A stretch of DNA of 43,911 bases from an uncultured Mycoplasmatota bacterium (GCA_947305065.1 CAMZCT010000015.1:1-43911), one strand, 5' to 3'. Shown: positions 16,276-25,784, counted from the first letter of the stretch. Translations and numbers: made by a program. Notes: generated from the sequence alone by a model not told the origin.

Positions 16276-17033
16276 TCTTCCGCGATTTCTTCAAACTCAT
16301 CTAGAGATGCAACTGCATTATTATAGAAATTTAGTAACCATTCATGGTCAATTGTTGTTAATGAAGGATAGTTAGTAACTAAATTGCGAAATTTAGCCAT
16401 TCTTCTCATATAATCTTCTCTTAGCATTCCAGATAACATGTCTGATTTTTTCTTTCTTCTTCTATTATAAATAGTATCTAATGTTTTAACCATTTCTGCC
16501 ATTTCTTCTTTAGGAATAGTAACGATTTTCTCAACATTATCAAAAATAGAATCATCTCCGATAGCATAACTTTTATCGTAGTTAATAGTCTCTTTATCTT
16601 TTTCATCTTTTTCTTCTAGTTGATGAAGTTCTTTTTGTAGTCCTTCTAGAACTTGTTCTAAATCTGCCGTAGATTTAGGACCCAAAAACATATTTTCAAG
16701 GACAAAATCTATGCTCCTATTATATCCTAAATAATCTCCTAACTTCATTATTTGATCAACTATCATAAGACGACGATTTTCTTCTAATTGGCTTTTTAGT
16801 CCACTTAATTCATTATTACTCATACGACTATGATAAAGACTATACATGTTGTAACTTTTCCCAACACTGGTTCCTAATTCTGATATTTCTTTACAAATTA
16901 TATTTCTTGCTTTCACGCTTTTTAGATAAATGTTTCGTAATTTTTTTGTTTCATATTCCTTATAATTGTAATTATATCCCATTGCGCATAATCCAGAAAT
17001 ATATTCTTCTCTTTCTTGAGAATCATTTCCCAT
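16254..17033 (-). CDS. Coiled-coil cytoplasmic protein, unknown
   Basis: About 259 residues from ATG 17,033 (AAAGGTGAT four bases before it; a GTG at 17,042 lies within that site). No signal peptide or membrane segment. The protein is almost wholly helical and charged, with a Lys/Glu-rich stretch around 145-160 and a basic 'YNRRRKKKSDMLSGMLREDY' segment. I do not recognise the family. It lies between the Xer gene and another unknown gene on the same strand. A scaffold or regulatory role cannot be inferred from sequence alone. Confidence 0.65.
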   Translation of the reverse strand: MGNDSQEREEYISGLCAMGYNYNYKEYETKKLRNIYLKSVKARNIICKEISELGTSVGKSYNMYSLYHSRMSNNELSGLKSQLEENRRLMIVDQIMKLGDYLGYNRSIDFVLENMFLGPKSTADLEQVLEGLQKELHQLEEKDEKDKETINYDKSYAIGDDSIFDNVEKIVTIPKEEMAEMVKTLDTIYNRRRKKKSDMLSGMLREDYMRRMAKFRNLVTNYPSLTTIDHEWLLNFYNNAVASLDEFEEIAEEAYTKYI

Positions 17034-17077
17034 TAAAATCACCTTTTATCATCACTATTATATATCAATTGTCTGTT

Positions 17078-17665
17078 TTATGCTATATGTTTTTCTGTAA
17101 CAAGGTTTTTAGATATATACATACCGATACGTCTTTTTTCTAAATAACTAAGTAAGTTAATATACTTAATAAGCAAATTAATTAGACTGTCTAACTTTTG
17201 TCTGTCTCTTTCTTTAACTATTTCGTGCGAAGAGTTTAGTAATGTCACAAATTTTAAGTAATTTATATTATCTTCTTTCACATATTTATTTAAATAATTA
17301 TATAATTTATTCATTAATTGTAAATCTGTAATATTTTGAGTGATGTAATTAATAATATTATCAACATCTAAAAATTCACTGTCTTCAATAAAACAGGGTC
17401 CTTCTGGTATAGATCTTGTATTACCGTTTTCATAATATATAATTTCTATAGATGTCATATAATCATCCGGTGAGGCAAAATTCCCATCTATCATATCCCC
17501 AATCAAGGTACTTTTTGTTATTCCAGATGTAAACTCATCAATATCTTGTAATGAATATTGATTAGCATTTGGATTATTATTAGATTTTAATTTTGTCCAC
17601 TCAATAGGAGAAAAGCTATTTTTCCCTCTTTTTAGTGATAGTGAATAATGAGTAACTGTTTCCAT
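17078..17665 (-). CDS. Hypothetical cytoplasmic protein
   Basis: About 195 residues from ATG 17,665, eight bases after AAGGAGG (an earlier ATG at 17,671 is only two bases from it). N-terminal half beta-rich and polar ('FSPIEWTKLKSNNNPNANQY'), C-terminal half helical and Leu/Asn-rich. No membrane segment or signal and no family recognised. The strong ribosome binding site and clean length support a real gene. It is followed 44 bp later by the 16,254-17,033 gene, so the two may be cotranscribed. Confidence 0.65.
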   Translation of the reverse strand: METVTHYSLSLKRGKNSFSPIEWTKLKSNNNPNANQYSLQDIDEFTSGITKSTLIGDMIDGNFASPDDYMTSIEIIYYENGNTRSIPEGPCFIEDSEFLDVDNIINYITQNITDLQLMNKLYNYLNKYVKEDNINYLKFVTLLNSSHEIVKERDRQKLDSLINLLIKYINLLSYLEKRRIGMYISKNLVTEKHIA

Positions 17666-17730
17666 AGCCATTTCCTCCTTAAGGGAAAAATAATACCATA
17701 TTTTTGTATTTTGGTCAATGTTTACTAACG

Positions 17731-17762
17731 AAAAAAAAGATTAGGTTAACCTAATTTTTTTA
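17731..17762. terminator. Terminator of the 17,770 gene
   Basis: Palindromic stem GATTAGGTTAACCTAATT flanked by A8 and T7, able to act on both strands; it lies just after the stop of the minus-strand gene. Confidence 0.85.
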
Positions 17763-17769
17763 TTTTATA

Positions 17770-18618
17770 TTATATCTTTAAAGTCAATGTTGGGGGATTA
17801 TTTTCTGTTGTTTCCAAAGTATTAGTGGCTTCTTCTATAACTTTTTTTGATACTGAACGACCAGTAACCACTATGATAATACCCGATACTATTATAATAG
17901 CAAATGATATAAGAGCTTTGTCATAGTCTTGCATAAGTGTGAAGGCCGTTGCAGGAAATAGAGGAACAAACACGCCTAGGGAAAATAAATTTGTTATTGC
18001 CCTAGTTTGCTCGCTATTTGATTTAATATACCCTTTTACGACGCCTTCATTGGCATTAACATAATTTTGAAATTCTGATAATGATAAATTTAGTGTTTCA
18101 TATTTACTATTATTTAAAATCACATCAATTAATTTGAATGTTTCATCTTTTATTCTTTTTAGATTATTAGCTTCTAACATTTTTTCATTGTATAGTTGTT
18201 CATTTTTTTCTCTTTCTTTTTCATGAAACTCTTTTACTCTTTCTAATAATATACGTTTTATATTATTAGTATCTGGGCCACTACTATCAATATAGTATAT
18301 ATTTTCACATAAGTTATCTGTATATTCTCCATAAGTTAAACTATAATGGACGTAATGGTAAGTTACTTTAAAAGTCATTTTATCATTAGAAGTGTCGTTA
18401 TCACTTCCTGTATCAACAGCTATATCTTGTATATAAATATTACTATGCTTATCACTATAGTTTGAAAAATTATAGTATATAAACTCATAAATACTTAAAT
18501 ATGCATGTGATGTTTCTTCATTAATTAGATTTACTAATCCATTCTCACTTTTTTCTATTTTTGTTAATCTACTTAAAACTATTCTTTCACTAGTATTTGC
18601 TCTAATATTATACTCCAT
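17770..18618 (-). CDS. Helical protein with two C-terminal membrane segments
   Basis: 282 residues. The first ~130 residues are beta-rich and polar. About 130-210 are helical with a charged coiled-coil start ('RVKEFHEKEREKNEQLYNEK'). Two hydrophobic segments follow at about 213-230 and 237-257 ('FSLGVFVPLFPATAF' and 'ISFAIIIVSGIIIVVTG'), then a short tail. The layout suggests a large cytoplasmic domain tethered by a C-terminal hairpin. No family recognised. It has a terminator directly downstream and is divergent from rpsT upstream. Confidence 0.65.
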   Translation of the reverse strand: MEYNIRANTSERIVLSRLTKIEKSENGLVNLINEETSHAYLSIYEFIYYNFSNYSDKHSNIYIQDIAVDTGSDNDTSNDKMTFKVTYHYVHYSLTYGEYTDNLCENIYYIDSSGPDTNNIKRILLERVKEFHEKEREKNEQLYNEKMLEANNLKRIKDETFKLIDVILNNSKYETLNLSLSEFQNYVNANEGVVKGYIKSNSEQTRAITNLFSLGVFVPLFPATAFTLMQDYDKALISFAIIIVSGIIIVVTGRSVSKKVIEEATNTLETTENNPPTLTLKI

Positions 18619-18720
18619 ATAAATTCCCTCGTGTAAGAGATTGTACCATAATCATTGGTTAATGACAACTTTTACTTAGTTTGGTATTTATATCTTATAT
18701 ATATTAATTTTCTTTTAGAC

Positions 18721-18749
18721 TTGCAAAATAAGGCTTAATTTAGTATAAT
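18721..18749 (+). promoter_or_regulatory. rpsT promoter
   Basis: TTGCAA (18,721-18,726), 17-bp spacer, TATAAT (18,744-18,749); AAGGAAGGAG site follows before the ATG at 18,781. Confidence 0.85.
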
Positions 18750-18780
18750 TCTAGTTGTATTTAAGGAAGGAGCGACGAAA

Positions 18781-19044
18781 ATGGCTAATATTAAGAGTTC
18801 TAAGAAAGCAATAAAAGTTATAGCAAAGAAAACTAACGAGAATCATGATTATAAAGCTAGAGTTAAAAACTCTATTAAGAAGGCTGAAAAAGCAATTCTT
18901 GCTAACGATGTAGCCGCTGCAGATCTTGCTTCTAAGGAAGTCCAAAAGAACATTGATAAAGCTGTTAGTAAGGGTGTTATGAAGAAGAATACAGCTAACA
19001 GAGAAAAATCAAGAATAAACAATAAAGTAAAGAATATGAAATAG
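18781..19044 (+). CDS. rpsT: Ribosomal protein S20
   Basis: 87 residues, typical for bS20, the 16S rRNA-binding protein of the small subunit. It begins 'MANIKSSKKAIKVIAKKTNE' and contains 'YKARVKNSIKKAEKAI' and 'KGVMKKNTANREKSRINNKV', the conserved basic helices. It is monocistronic, on the plus strand among minus-strand genes, with its own promoter and terminator, as in many Firmicutes. No structured autoregulatory leader is visible in the short 5' region. Confidence 0.97.
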   Translation: MANIKSSKKAIKVIAKKTNENHDYKARVKNSIKKAEKAILANDVAAADLASKEVQKNIDKAVSKGVMKKNTANREKSRINNKVKNMK

Positions 19045-19047
19045 ATT

Positions 19048-19073
19048 AAAGAAGTGTATACTTCTTTTTTTAT
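19048..19073 (+). terminator. rpsT terminator
   Basis: AAAGAAGT-gtat-ACTTCTTT followed by a T run, directly after the rpsT stop. Confidence 0.85.
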
Positions 19074-19102
19074 TTGACATTTATATTTAATAATTATTAT
19101 CA
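19074..19102 (+). promoter_or_regulatory. Candidate promoter of the transglutaminase-like gene
   Basis: TTGACA (19,074-19,079), 17-bp spacer, TTATCA (19,097-19,102). The -10 is imperfect. Confidence 0.45.
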
Positions 19103-19143
19103 CTACTTTTATTTATTTGTTATACTTAGTATAGGTGAATAAC

Positions 19144-20061
19144 ATGATTAAAATAAAAAGGATAGTTTCTTTGCTAGTAATTATTTTAGTTCTTTTATAT
19201 GCTTATTTTAATTATGATGATATATCGGGAAAGATACAGAAGGCTTTAGAGCCCCCTACTCCCGTGATAAAAGAAGGAAATGCATACACAAAGAATAAGG
19301 ATTATAAATTTGTTAAACATACAGATACTTATGTACCTTACCAGTATAATGATTTGTTGGATATTTACTATAGTGCCTTAGACCAAGGTTGGGACGAGTT
19401 TACTTTTTATTGTCCTAAAGAATATGATAATTGTATAAATGATATTGCAACAATTAGTAATGATGAAGTTTTATTATCTAATATAAATAATTATGTACAT
19501 CCTTTTAATAGTTATTCTGAAATTAAAACTATATATGATGATACTGGGGAAGTAACAATTAAGGTTTCTCATATTTATTCTCCAGAAGAAATCGAGAAGA
19601 TTAATTATAAAATTGATGATATATTTAGTTTAAATACCAATTCCAATATGTCTAATAATGATAAACTATTAAAAATTCATGATTATATAGTTAATAATAC
19701 TATATATGATGTCAATAAAGCTGAACGTAACGAGAGTAACTATGACAGTGCCCGTATGTATGGTTTGTTATATGAAGGATATGGAATATGTAGTGCTTAC
19801 GCTGATGTAATGGCTACCGTTTTATATAGATTAGGATATGATAGTTTTAAAATATCTTCTAGTAATCATGTTTGGAATGCTATATACATTAATGATAATT
19901 GGTTACATTTAGATGCTACTTGGGATGATCCTGTTACTTCTACTGGAGCTCAAGCTTTGACACATGAGTATTATTTAATAAGTACTGATCGTCTAAAAGA
20001 GTTAGATCGAAATGAAAATGGTGAACACGCTTTTAATAATAATTATTATTTATATTTTTAA
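19144..20061 (+). CDS. Membrane-anchored transglutaminase-like protein
   Basis: About 305 residues from ATG 19,144 (AGGTGA five bases upstream; a GTG at 19,135 is within that site). One N-terminal membrane segment (about 5-25), then an external domain. Near residues 210-270 the transglutaminase-like triad is visible: Cys in 'YEGYGICSAYADVMATVLY', His in 'SSNHVWNAIYI', Asp in 'WLHLDATWDDP'. Such domains act as cysteine proteases or transpeptidase-like enzymes at the cell surface; the substrate is unknown. It ends at a shared convergent terminator. Confidence 0.85.
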   Translation: MIKIKRIVSLLVIILVLLYAYFNYDDISGKIQKALEPPTPVIKEGNAYTKNKDYKFVKHTDTYVPYQYNDLLDIYYSALDQGWDEFTFYCPKEYDNCINDIATISNDEVLLSNINNYVHPFNSYSEIKTIYDDTGEVTIKVSHIYSPEEIEKINYKIDDIFSLNTNSNMSNNDKLLKIHDYIVNNTIYDVNKAERNESNYDSARMYGLLYEGYGICSAYADVMATVLYRLGYDSFKISSSNHVWNAIYINDNWLHLDATWDDPVTSTGAQALTHEYYLISTDRLKELDRNENGEHAFNNNYYLYF

Positions 20062-20090
20062 AAAAACATACTGTTATAGTATGTTTTTTA
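20060..20090. terminator. Bidirectional terminator
   Basis: AAAAAACATACT-gttat-AGTATGTTTTTT between the convergent transglutaminase-like and ABC permease genes; serves both. Confidence 0.85.
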
Positions 20091-21227
20091 ATTTGAAAAT
20101 AGTACTTTTTCTTCTTTATATAGATTAATAATAATTCTAATTACTATTGCTATATACAATATAGAAGATAATAGAACTGTGAGGATATTTATCGGTAATA
20201 TTTTATTATTAAAGATATTCATTAAAGCTTCTCCGTAGTTGCAAATAGGAATAAAGTAAATATATTTTGATATATCTACTTCTAATATATTTACAAATAA
20301 AGGTATTATACTTAGGAACGTTAATATTTGCGTTTTGCTTTGAGCTTCTTTAGTAGTTTTAGCAAAGGCTGTAAGACTTATTGCTATTCCAGAAATTAGA
20401 ATAGAAGCTGCAAGTAATATTATAATACTACTTAATACTGTACCAAAACTAATATTAATATTAAATCCATTAAAGGATTTAAAATAATGTTTACCAGTAA
20501 TAAGACTTATCATAGTTATGGCAAAACTAAATAATGAAACAATGAAACTCATTATAGCTCCTCCTACGTGTTTACCTACTATTAGTTCACTTGTTTTTAT
20601 GGGCATTGTAAGAATCGTTTCTAAGGTACCGTTTTCTTTTTCAGTTGCTGTTGCACTTAAAGCCATATTACTAGAGGCGATTACTATTGCCATTATTGTA
20701 TAAGTAAAAGCAATTGAATATATCATATTTAAAATAATTGTATTACTTTCAATATGTACTTTATAAGTAAGATTATTAAAGGCTTTATTTGGATCTAATT
20801 TATTATTAATTAGGTATTGTTCCCCTTGATATCTATTATATATGTCTAAGTAATTAGTTATTTTACTAACTATAACAGTTGATGACTCGGTTGAATTGCT
20901 ATAAATATTATATATGCCATTTTTTAGTATTATATAAGCTTCTATATCACCATCTTTTAGTAACTTTTTACAATCTTTTTCTTTATTTACTTGTTGTGTT
21001 TCTAAATAATTATTCTTAGTTATTTCTTTTTCTATCTCCGATAATTTATAATTAATAGCTATTTTAGAAGTTTCATTCATATTTCCATCTATATTATCAA
21101 ACATTAAACCATATATAATAATTAATACTGGTATCATAATTGGAAGTACAAAAAGAGCTATTAATGTTTTTTTATCTCGAAAAATACTTCTTAATTCCTT
21201 CTTAGCAGTTATTTTAACATTATTCAT
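20088..21227 (-). CDS. ABC-2 type transporter permease (NatB-like)
   Basis: About 379 residues from ATG 21,227 after AAGGTGA. The N-terminal 'TAKKELRSIFRDKKTLIALF' and first membrane segment, a ~140-residue extracytoplasmic loop, and then five C-terminal membrane segments ('IYSIAFTYTIMAIVIASSNM', 'IVSLFSFAITMISLITG', and on) match the NatB/ABC-2 exporter family. The motif 'ATEKENGTLETILTMPI' is characteristic. It pairs with the ATPase whose gene overlaps its start. Na+ export is known for NatAB of Bacillus, but the substrate here is not determinable. Confidence 0.85.
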   Translation of the reverse strand: MNNVKITAKKELRSIFRDKKTLIALFVLPIMIPVLIIIYGLMFDNIDGNMNETSKIAINYKLSEIEKEITKNNYLETQQVNKEKDCKKLLKDGDIEAYIILKNGIYNIYSNSTESSTVIVSKITNYLDIYNRYQGEQYLINNKLDPNKAFNNLTYKVHIESNTIILNMIYSIAFTYTIMAIVIASSNMALSATATEKENGTLETILTMPIKTSELIVGKHVGGAIMSFIVSLFSFAITMISLITGKHYFKSFNGFNINISFGTVLSSIIILLAASILISGIAISLTAFAKTTKEAQSKTQILTFLSIIPLFVNILEVDISKYIYFIPICNYGEALMNIFNNKILPINILTVLLSSILYIAIVIRIIINLYKEEKVLFSN

Positions 21228-21963
21228 TATTGTCACCTTCTATCAATTGGAAAAAAGCATCACGAAGATTATTAGTTTTAGTTTCTTTTTCTATTTCTTC
21301 TGGTGTTCCACTCTTAATTATTTTTCCTTTATGAATAAGTATTACTCGATCACAAATGTTCTCTGCTTCTTCCATATAATGAGTTGAATATATAATACTT
21401 TTATTTTTCTTCTTTTCTTCTTTTATATAATCTAATATTACTTTACTAGCAATTATATCTAAACCACTAGTTGCTTCATCAAAGATATAAATATCTGGAT
21501 CATGAATAGCACAGCGTGCTATAGATGTTCTTTGTAGTTGACCAGTTGATAGGAATTCTATTCTTTTGTTTTTAAATTCTTCTAAAGAGAATGTTTTAAC
21601 TACTTTATTTATCCTATTTTCTAATGTTTCTTTATCTATAGCATAGTATTCACCACATAGTTTTAAGAATTCATATGGTGATATATCTTTATATAATTTT
21701 GTATTACCGGATAGAAAAGAAATCTTCTTTTTTATTTCTTTAGCATCTTTGGGAAAGGATAAGTTACCATAAGTAATCTTTCCTTCTGTTGGAGTCATAA
21801 TACCTGCTAACATTCTAAGAAGGGTTGTTTTACCTGCTCCATTTGGACCTAGTATACCTAGTATTTCTCCTTCATTTAATTCAAAACTTATATTACGATC
21901 GGCATAGAATTCTTCTTTTTTCTCATTTAGAAATTTTTTAGATATATTATCTACTTTTATCAT
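21220..21963 (-). CDS. ABC transporter ATP-binding protein (NatA-like)
   Basis: 247 residues with Walker A 'LGPNGAGKTTLLRML', Q-loop region, signature 'LSTGQLQRTSIARC' (LSTGQ variant), Walker B 'PDIYIFDEATSGLD' and the H-loop 'IIYSTHYMEEAE'. It energises the ABC-2 permease encoded immediately downstream, overlapping by 8 bp. Its own start lies within the end of miaA, so miaA, ATPase and permease are cotranscribed. Confidence 0.93.
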   Translation of the reverse strand: MIKVDNISKKFLNEKKEEFYADRNISFELNEGEILGILGPNGAGKTTLLRMLAGIMTPTEGKITYGNLSFPKDAKEIKKKISFLSGNTKLYKDISPYEFLKLCGEYYAIDKETLENRINKVVKTFSLEEFKNKRIEFLSTGQLQRTSIARCAIHDPDIYIFDEATSGLDIIASKVILDYIKEEKKKNKSIIYSTHYMEEAENICDRVILIHKGKIIKSGTPEEIEKETKTNNLRDAFFQLIEGDNNE

Positions 21964-22819
21964 TGTAATTCTCCTCTATAAATTGTTCTACTTCTCTAAT
22001 TGTTTTATTAAAATCGCTATAATTAACATTAAACCAATTAACATCTAATTGATTATTAAAGAAAGTGTATTGTCGTTTAGCATAGTGTCTAGTATTCTTT
22101 TTTATTAGTTCTATAGCTTCATCTAATGATATCTCTTTATTAAAGTAACGATATAATTCTTTATAACAAATTGCATTTTGTAATGGTTTACTAGTTTTAT
22201 CTTTTTTATATAGATTTTCTACTTCCTCTAATAAGCCATTTTTAAACATCGTATCGACTCTATTATTAATTATTTGATATAGATTATCTCTTGATGTAGT
22301 TAGGCCTATTATAAGGTGTTTATATAGTGATTTAGGAGGTACTAAAACTATTTCTTTTTTATTTAAAAATCTAATTAATCTTTGACGATTATTTTGATGT
22401 ATTTCTGTGTTTGGATTCTTTTTCTTGACAAGTTGATATAATTCCTCATTACTTAAGTTATCGTATTTATTAACATTGTTTTCTTCTTCAGTAAAACGGT
22501 AATCATATAAAGCTGCTTTTAAATATAATCCTGTTCCCCCAACAAATATTATGTTTTTATCTTTATTGTTATCTAAGATATTACGTACATCTTTTTGATA
22601 ATCATATATAGTATAATCTTCATTTAATTCTTTAAAATCTAAAAGATAATGAGGTATTCCTTCTTTTTCTTCTTCAGTAGCTTTAGCTGAACCGATGTTT
22701 AATTCTTTATATACTTGTGTAGCATCACAATTAATTATTATAGCATTATATTTTTTTGCTAGTTCTATACTCATTTTAGTTTTTCCAACACCAGTTGGTC
22801 CAACAACACATAGAATCAT
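21947..22819 (-). CDS. miaA: tRNA dimethylallyltransferase
   Basis: 290 residues. Transfers an isopentenyl group to A37 of tRNAs reading UNN codons. P-loop 'VGPTGVGKTKMSIELAKKY', then 'INCDATQVYKELNIGSAKAT' with the Asp/Gln/Lys typical of MiaA, 'FVGGTGLYLKA' and the C-terminal 'NTRHYAKRQYTFF' (tRNA-binding and catalytic region). Slightly short of the usual ~300. It lies downstream of mutL with two small unknown genes between, a variation on the common mutL-miaA order. Confidence 0.95.
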   Translation of the reverse strand: MILCVVGPTGVGKTKMSIELAKKYNAIIINCDATQVYKELNIGSAKATEEEKEGIPHYLLDFKELNEDYTIYDYQKDVRNILDNNKDKNIIFVGGTGLYLKAALYDYRFTEEENNVNKYDNLSNEELYQLVKKKNPNTEIHQNNRQRLIRFLNKKEIVLVPPKSLYKHLIIGLTTSRDNLYQIINNRVDTMFKNGLLEEVENLYKKDKTSKPLQNAICYKELYRYFNKEISLDEAIELIKKNTRHYAKRQYTFFNNQLDVNWFNVNYSDFNKTIREVEQFIEENYNDKSR

Positions 22820-22865
22820 AAGCCACCTCTTTTCTAAATAATTATAACATATTATAATTATAACA

Positions 22866-22897
22866 ATAAAAAAACTGATAATTAACTATCAGTTTTC
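22866..22897 (-). terminator. Terminator upstream of miaA
   Basis: AAAACTGATAG / CTATCAGTTTT with a short loop, followed on the minus strand by TTTTTTTATTG; it overlaps the stop of the 66-residue gene, so miaA starts a new unit or depends on read-through. Confidence 0.8.
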
Positions 22898-23082
22898 ATT
22901 TCGTTCATTATTTGAATTATTTCTTTTTCTAATTGGAGATTTTCTTTTTGAGCTTCAATAATTTTTCTATTTAGATTTTCTTCTATCTCCTCTAAACACA
23001 CTTCTATTTCTTCTTCAGTTTTATTTGTTAAATCTATATTAAAATTATTCTTGAAGTACTCAATATCATCAAAACTTAACAT
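22882..23082 (-). CDS. Small acidic coiled-coil protein
   Basis: 66 residues, no family recognised. Mostly helical, with heptad-like Leu/Ile spacing ('IEVCLEEIEENLNRKIIEAQ' followed by KENLQLEKEII), strongly acidic, without membrane segment. Its ATG overlaps the stop of the preceding gene (TAATG), so translation is coupled and the two proteins probably work together. Confidence 0.6.
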   Translation of the reverse strand: MLSFDDIEYFKNNFNIDLTNKTEEEIEVCLEEIEENLNRKIIEAQKENLQLEKEIIQIMNEMKTDS

Positions 23083-23954
23083 TAAGCTGCTCTTCTAAAT
23101 GATGATGTTTCTTGTGAATAATAAGATTCAGTTGCATTCAATCCAGAATATAATTCAGTTAATTCTTTATTACAAGCATCCCTTATTTCTTGTTCTTGTC
23201 GAGCAGTATTAGCTCTTAAATCATGGATTTTTTCATCTCTGGCCCTGATTAATCGTGCGCCTTCTTGTCTTATATGTATTAACGTATCATGTGTTTCTCG
23301 AATCCTTTTAGCTTGGGCAGCCAAAGCTGCTGATTCTCTGTCTAATGCTCTAAGTTGCTTTTCTATAAAAGCATCTGGAGAAGGTTCTTCCGTTCCACGA
23401 TATAGTTTGAGATTTACAGGTCTATAATCGTAGTTGCTTACTGCTGAATTATTAAATTCTGGATCGACAAAATCTTTAAGATCAACAACATTCTCCTGTT
23501 CTAGAGGTTTTGGTTCTTTTAATGTAGGTTCTGGTTCTTTTAATGTAGCTTCTAAATCTTCTAGTGATTCTTCCTTGCTTTCTTCAGGTACTGTTTCTAC
23601 TTTATTTTCTTTTGGCTCTTCAACAATCTTTTTAGTCTTTTTATAAGCTCCCAATTCTCTTTTTAATTCTGCTAATAGTTCTTCTCTTTCTTTAGAAATA
23701 TTAGAAACTATTTTCTCATCAGGTATGCTAGCAATTCCTTCATTTTGGAAAGAGATTTGTTGTACTTCAGAATGTATATCAGTATGAGTAAGTTCTACGC
23801 TAAATTGCTCTCTAAATAATTGAATGATAGCGTCTTCAATCTTATTGGCATCTGCACTTGTATATTTTAATTCTATTAATTCTTCTGTTTTCTTTTCTGG
23901 TGTATCATTACTTCCTAATATTTTTTCTATACTCTCTTCGATTATCTTGCTCAT
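23082..23954 (-). CDS. Coiled-coil protein with Pro/Glu linker, unknown
   Basis: 290 residues, cytoplasmic. N-terminal ~110 residues helical and acidic; about 110-165 a low-complexity linker with repeated 'LKEPEPTLKEPKPLEQE'; about 190-290 a long basic/acidic coiled coil ('KQLRALDRESAALAAQAKRI', 'RDEKIHDLRANTARQEQEIR'). No known family. The next gene is coupled by a TAATG overlap. The position between mutL and miaA looks incidental; a structural or scaffolding role is possible. Confidence 0.65.
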   Translation of the reverse strand: MSKIIEESIEKILGSNDTPEKKTEELIELKYTSADANKIEDAIIQLFREQFSVELTHTDIHSEVQQISFQNEGIASIPDEKIVSNISKEREELLAELKRELGAYKKTKKIVEEPKENKVETVPEESKEESLEDLEATLKEPEPTLKEPKPLEQENVVDLKDFVDPEFNNSAVSNYDYRPVNLKLYRGTEEPSPDAFIEKQLRALDRESAALAAQAKRIRETHDTLIHIRQEGARLIRARDEKIHDLRANTARQEQEIRDACNKELTELYSGLNATESYYSQETSSFRRAA

Positions 23955-24025
23955 AATAATTCTCCTCTATTCTTTTAATATTATAACAAATATAGTGATT
24001 TGTTTCAATCTTTTTATTGTATTTT

Positions 24026-25783
24026 TTAGTTCATAGCTCTTTTAAACATTCTATCTAGTTCATAGTTATTAAAGTTCATTATTGAAGGACGACCATGAGC
24101 ACAATTATAAGGATTATCACACTTTTCTAAACGTTTTAGAAGGTCTTCCATACTTTCAATACTTAGTGGTGTGTTAGCTTTAACACTCATCTTACAAGCA
24201 GTAGTTTGTATTAATCTTTCTTCAAATTTAAGTCTATCAAATTTATTTTTTTCTGTAACAATCATTTCCATAACTGCTCTTATGGTTTCTTCGGCATATT
24301 CATTAATTATCCAAGAAGGATGAGCATTAATATTTATAGTATTTAAACCAAATTCTTGAACAGAAAAACCTAGTTCTTCTAGATAAGGGATGTTTTCTTT
24401 GATTATTAGATAATCTGAAGCTGGAAACTCCATAGTAATTGGTATTAATAAATGTACTTGATAGAAGTCTTTATTTTTAAATTCTTTTTTTACTTTTTCA
24501 TAGTTTATTCTTTCATCAGCTGCATGTTGGTCTATTAAATACATTCCTTCTTCATTTTGAGCAACAATGAAGGTAGCATGAATTTGACCTATTGGATGAA
24601 GATTTAAGCGTTTAAACTCCGGATTAACGATATTTGTTTCTTCAACAAAATCAAAGGTTGTTTGAATTTCCTCTTTAGGGACAATTACTTCTTCTTTGTT
24701 ATCTGGAACGTTATATTTCTCTTCTTCCTCTTTTACTTTATATACTTCTTTTTTTAAGTCATTAGTACTCGGTAATCGTAAAACGGCATCTTGAACTAAT
24801 AAATTCTTTTTTAAAGCATCCTCTATAGTATCGATAATAAGGGTATATAGGTCATTAAACTTAGCAATTTTAATGTCTTGCTTAGTTGGATGTATATTAA
24901 CATCAATTAGGGTTGGATCAGTTTCTATATTCAATACTACGATTGGAAATTTTTTGTCTGGTTTGTAATTATAATAGGCATCGTTAATAGCTTTATTAAC
25001 GTCAAAGTTTTTTACTATTCGACCATTTACAAATATATTCATATCGTTTCTATTACTCTTTAGTATTTCTGGTTTGCAAATATAACCACTTAGAGTAAAG
25101 TCGTCGTTCATAGCCTTAATTTCTATCATTTTGCTGGCTACGTTCATACCGTATACTTCATTTATTGTTTTTAATAAGTTATTAGAACCGCTTGTCTTAA
25201 CAATAATTCTTTCATTATTAGATAGCGTGAATTTAACATTTGGTTTAGCTAGAGCAAGTCTTTCGATATATGATACCGAATTAGCTAGTTCATATTGTTC
25301 ACTTTTTAAATATTTTAAACGAGCTGGTGTGTTATAAAATAAGTTGGAAATAGTTATTTCTGTGCCTCTATTTTTACCTATCTTTTCATCTGTAATTAGC
25401 TTTCCGCCTTTAATTATTAAATGAGTGCCGACTTTGCCTGAACAAGTGATTAATTCTACTTCTGATACGGATGCAATTGAGGGAAGAGCTTCGCCTCGAA
25501 ACCCTAATGTATTTATAAAGAACAAATCATCTTCCTTAGTTAGTTTAGATGTGGCATGTCTTTCAAACGCTAATAAAGCATCATCGTGTTCCATACCGAT
25601 CCCATTATCACTTATTTTTATTGAACTAAGACCACCATCTACTAATTCTACTTTTATTTCTGTACTTTCAGCATCTATACTATTTTCTACTAATTCTTTA
25701 ACAACTGAAGCACACTTTTCCACTACTTCTCCAGCAGCAATTTTATTAGCAAGATTTTCACTCATTATTTTTATTTTTGCCAT
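24026..25783 (-). CDS. mutL: DNA mismatch repair protein MutL
   Basis: 585 residues. N-terminal GHKL ATPase with 'NSIDAESTEIKVEL', 'ISDNGIGM', 'LGFRGEALPSI' and 'NTPARLKYLK'. After a variable acidic linker (about 345-390) the C-terminal dimerisation/endonuclease domain carries 'DQHAADERINYE', the DQHA-x2-E-x4-E metal-binding motif of nicking MutL, plus 'ACKMSVKAN' and 'NCAHGRPSI'. So this MutL should incise the nascent strand, as expected where MutH is absent. mutS is not in the window. Confidence 0.97.
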   Translation of the reverse strand: MAKIKIMSENLANKIAAGEVVEKCASVVKELVENSIDAESTEIKVELVDGGLSSIKISDNGIGMEHDDALLAFERHATSKLTKEDDLFFINTLGFRGEALPSIASVSEVELITCSGKVGTHLIIKGGKLITDEKIGKNRGTEITISNLFYNTPARLKYLKSEQYELANSVSYIERLALAKPNVKFTLSNNERIIVKTSGSNNLLKTINEVYGMNVASKMIEIKAMNDDFTLSGYICKPEILKSNRNDMNIFVNGRIVKNFDVNKAINDAYYNYKPDKKFPIVVLNIETDPTLIDVNIHPTKQDIKIAKFNDLYTLIIDTIEDALKKNLLVQDAVLRLPSTNDLKKEVYKVKEEEEKYNVPDNKEEVIVPKEEIQTTFDFVEETNIVNPEFKRLNLHPIGQIHATFIVAQNEEGMYLIDQHAADERINYEKVKKEFKNKDFYQVHLLIPITMEFPASDYLIIKENIPYLEELGFSVQEFGLNTININAHPSWIINEYAEETIRAVMEMIVTEKNKFDRLKFEERLIQTTACKMSVKANTPLSIESMEDLLKRLEKCDNPYNCAHGRPSIMNFNNYELDRMFKRAMN

Positions 25784-25784
25784 A

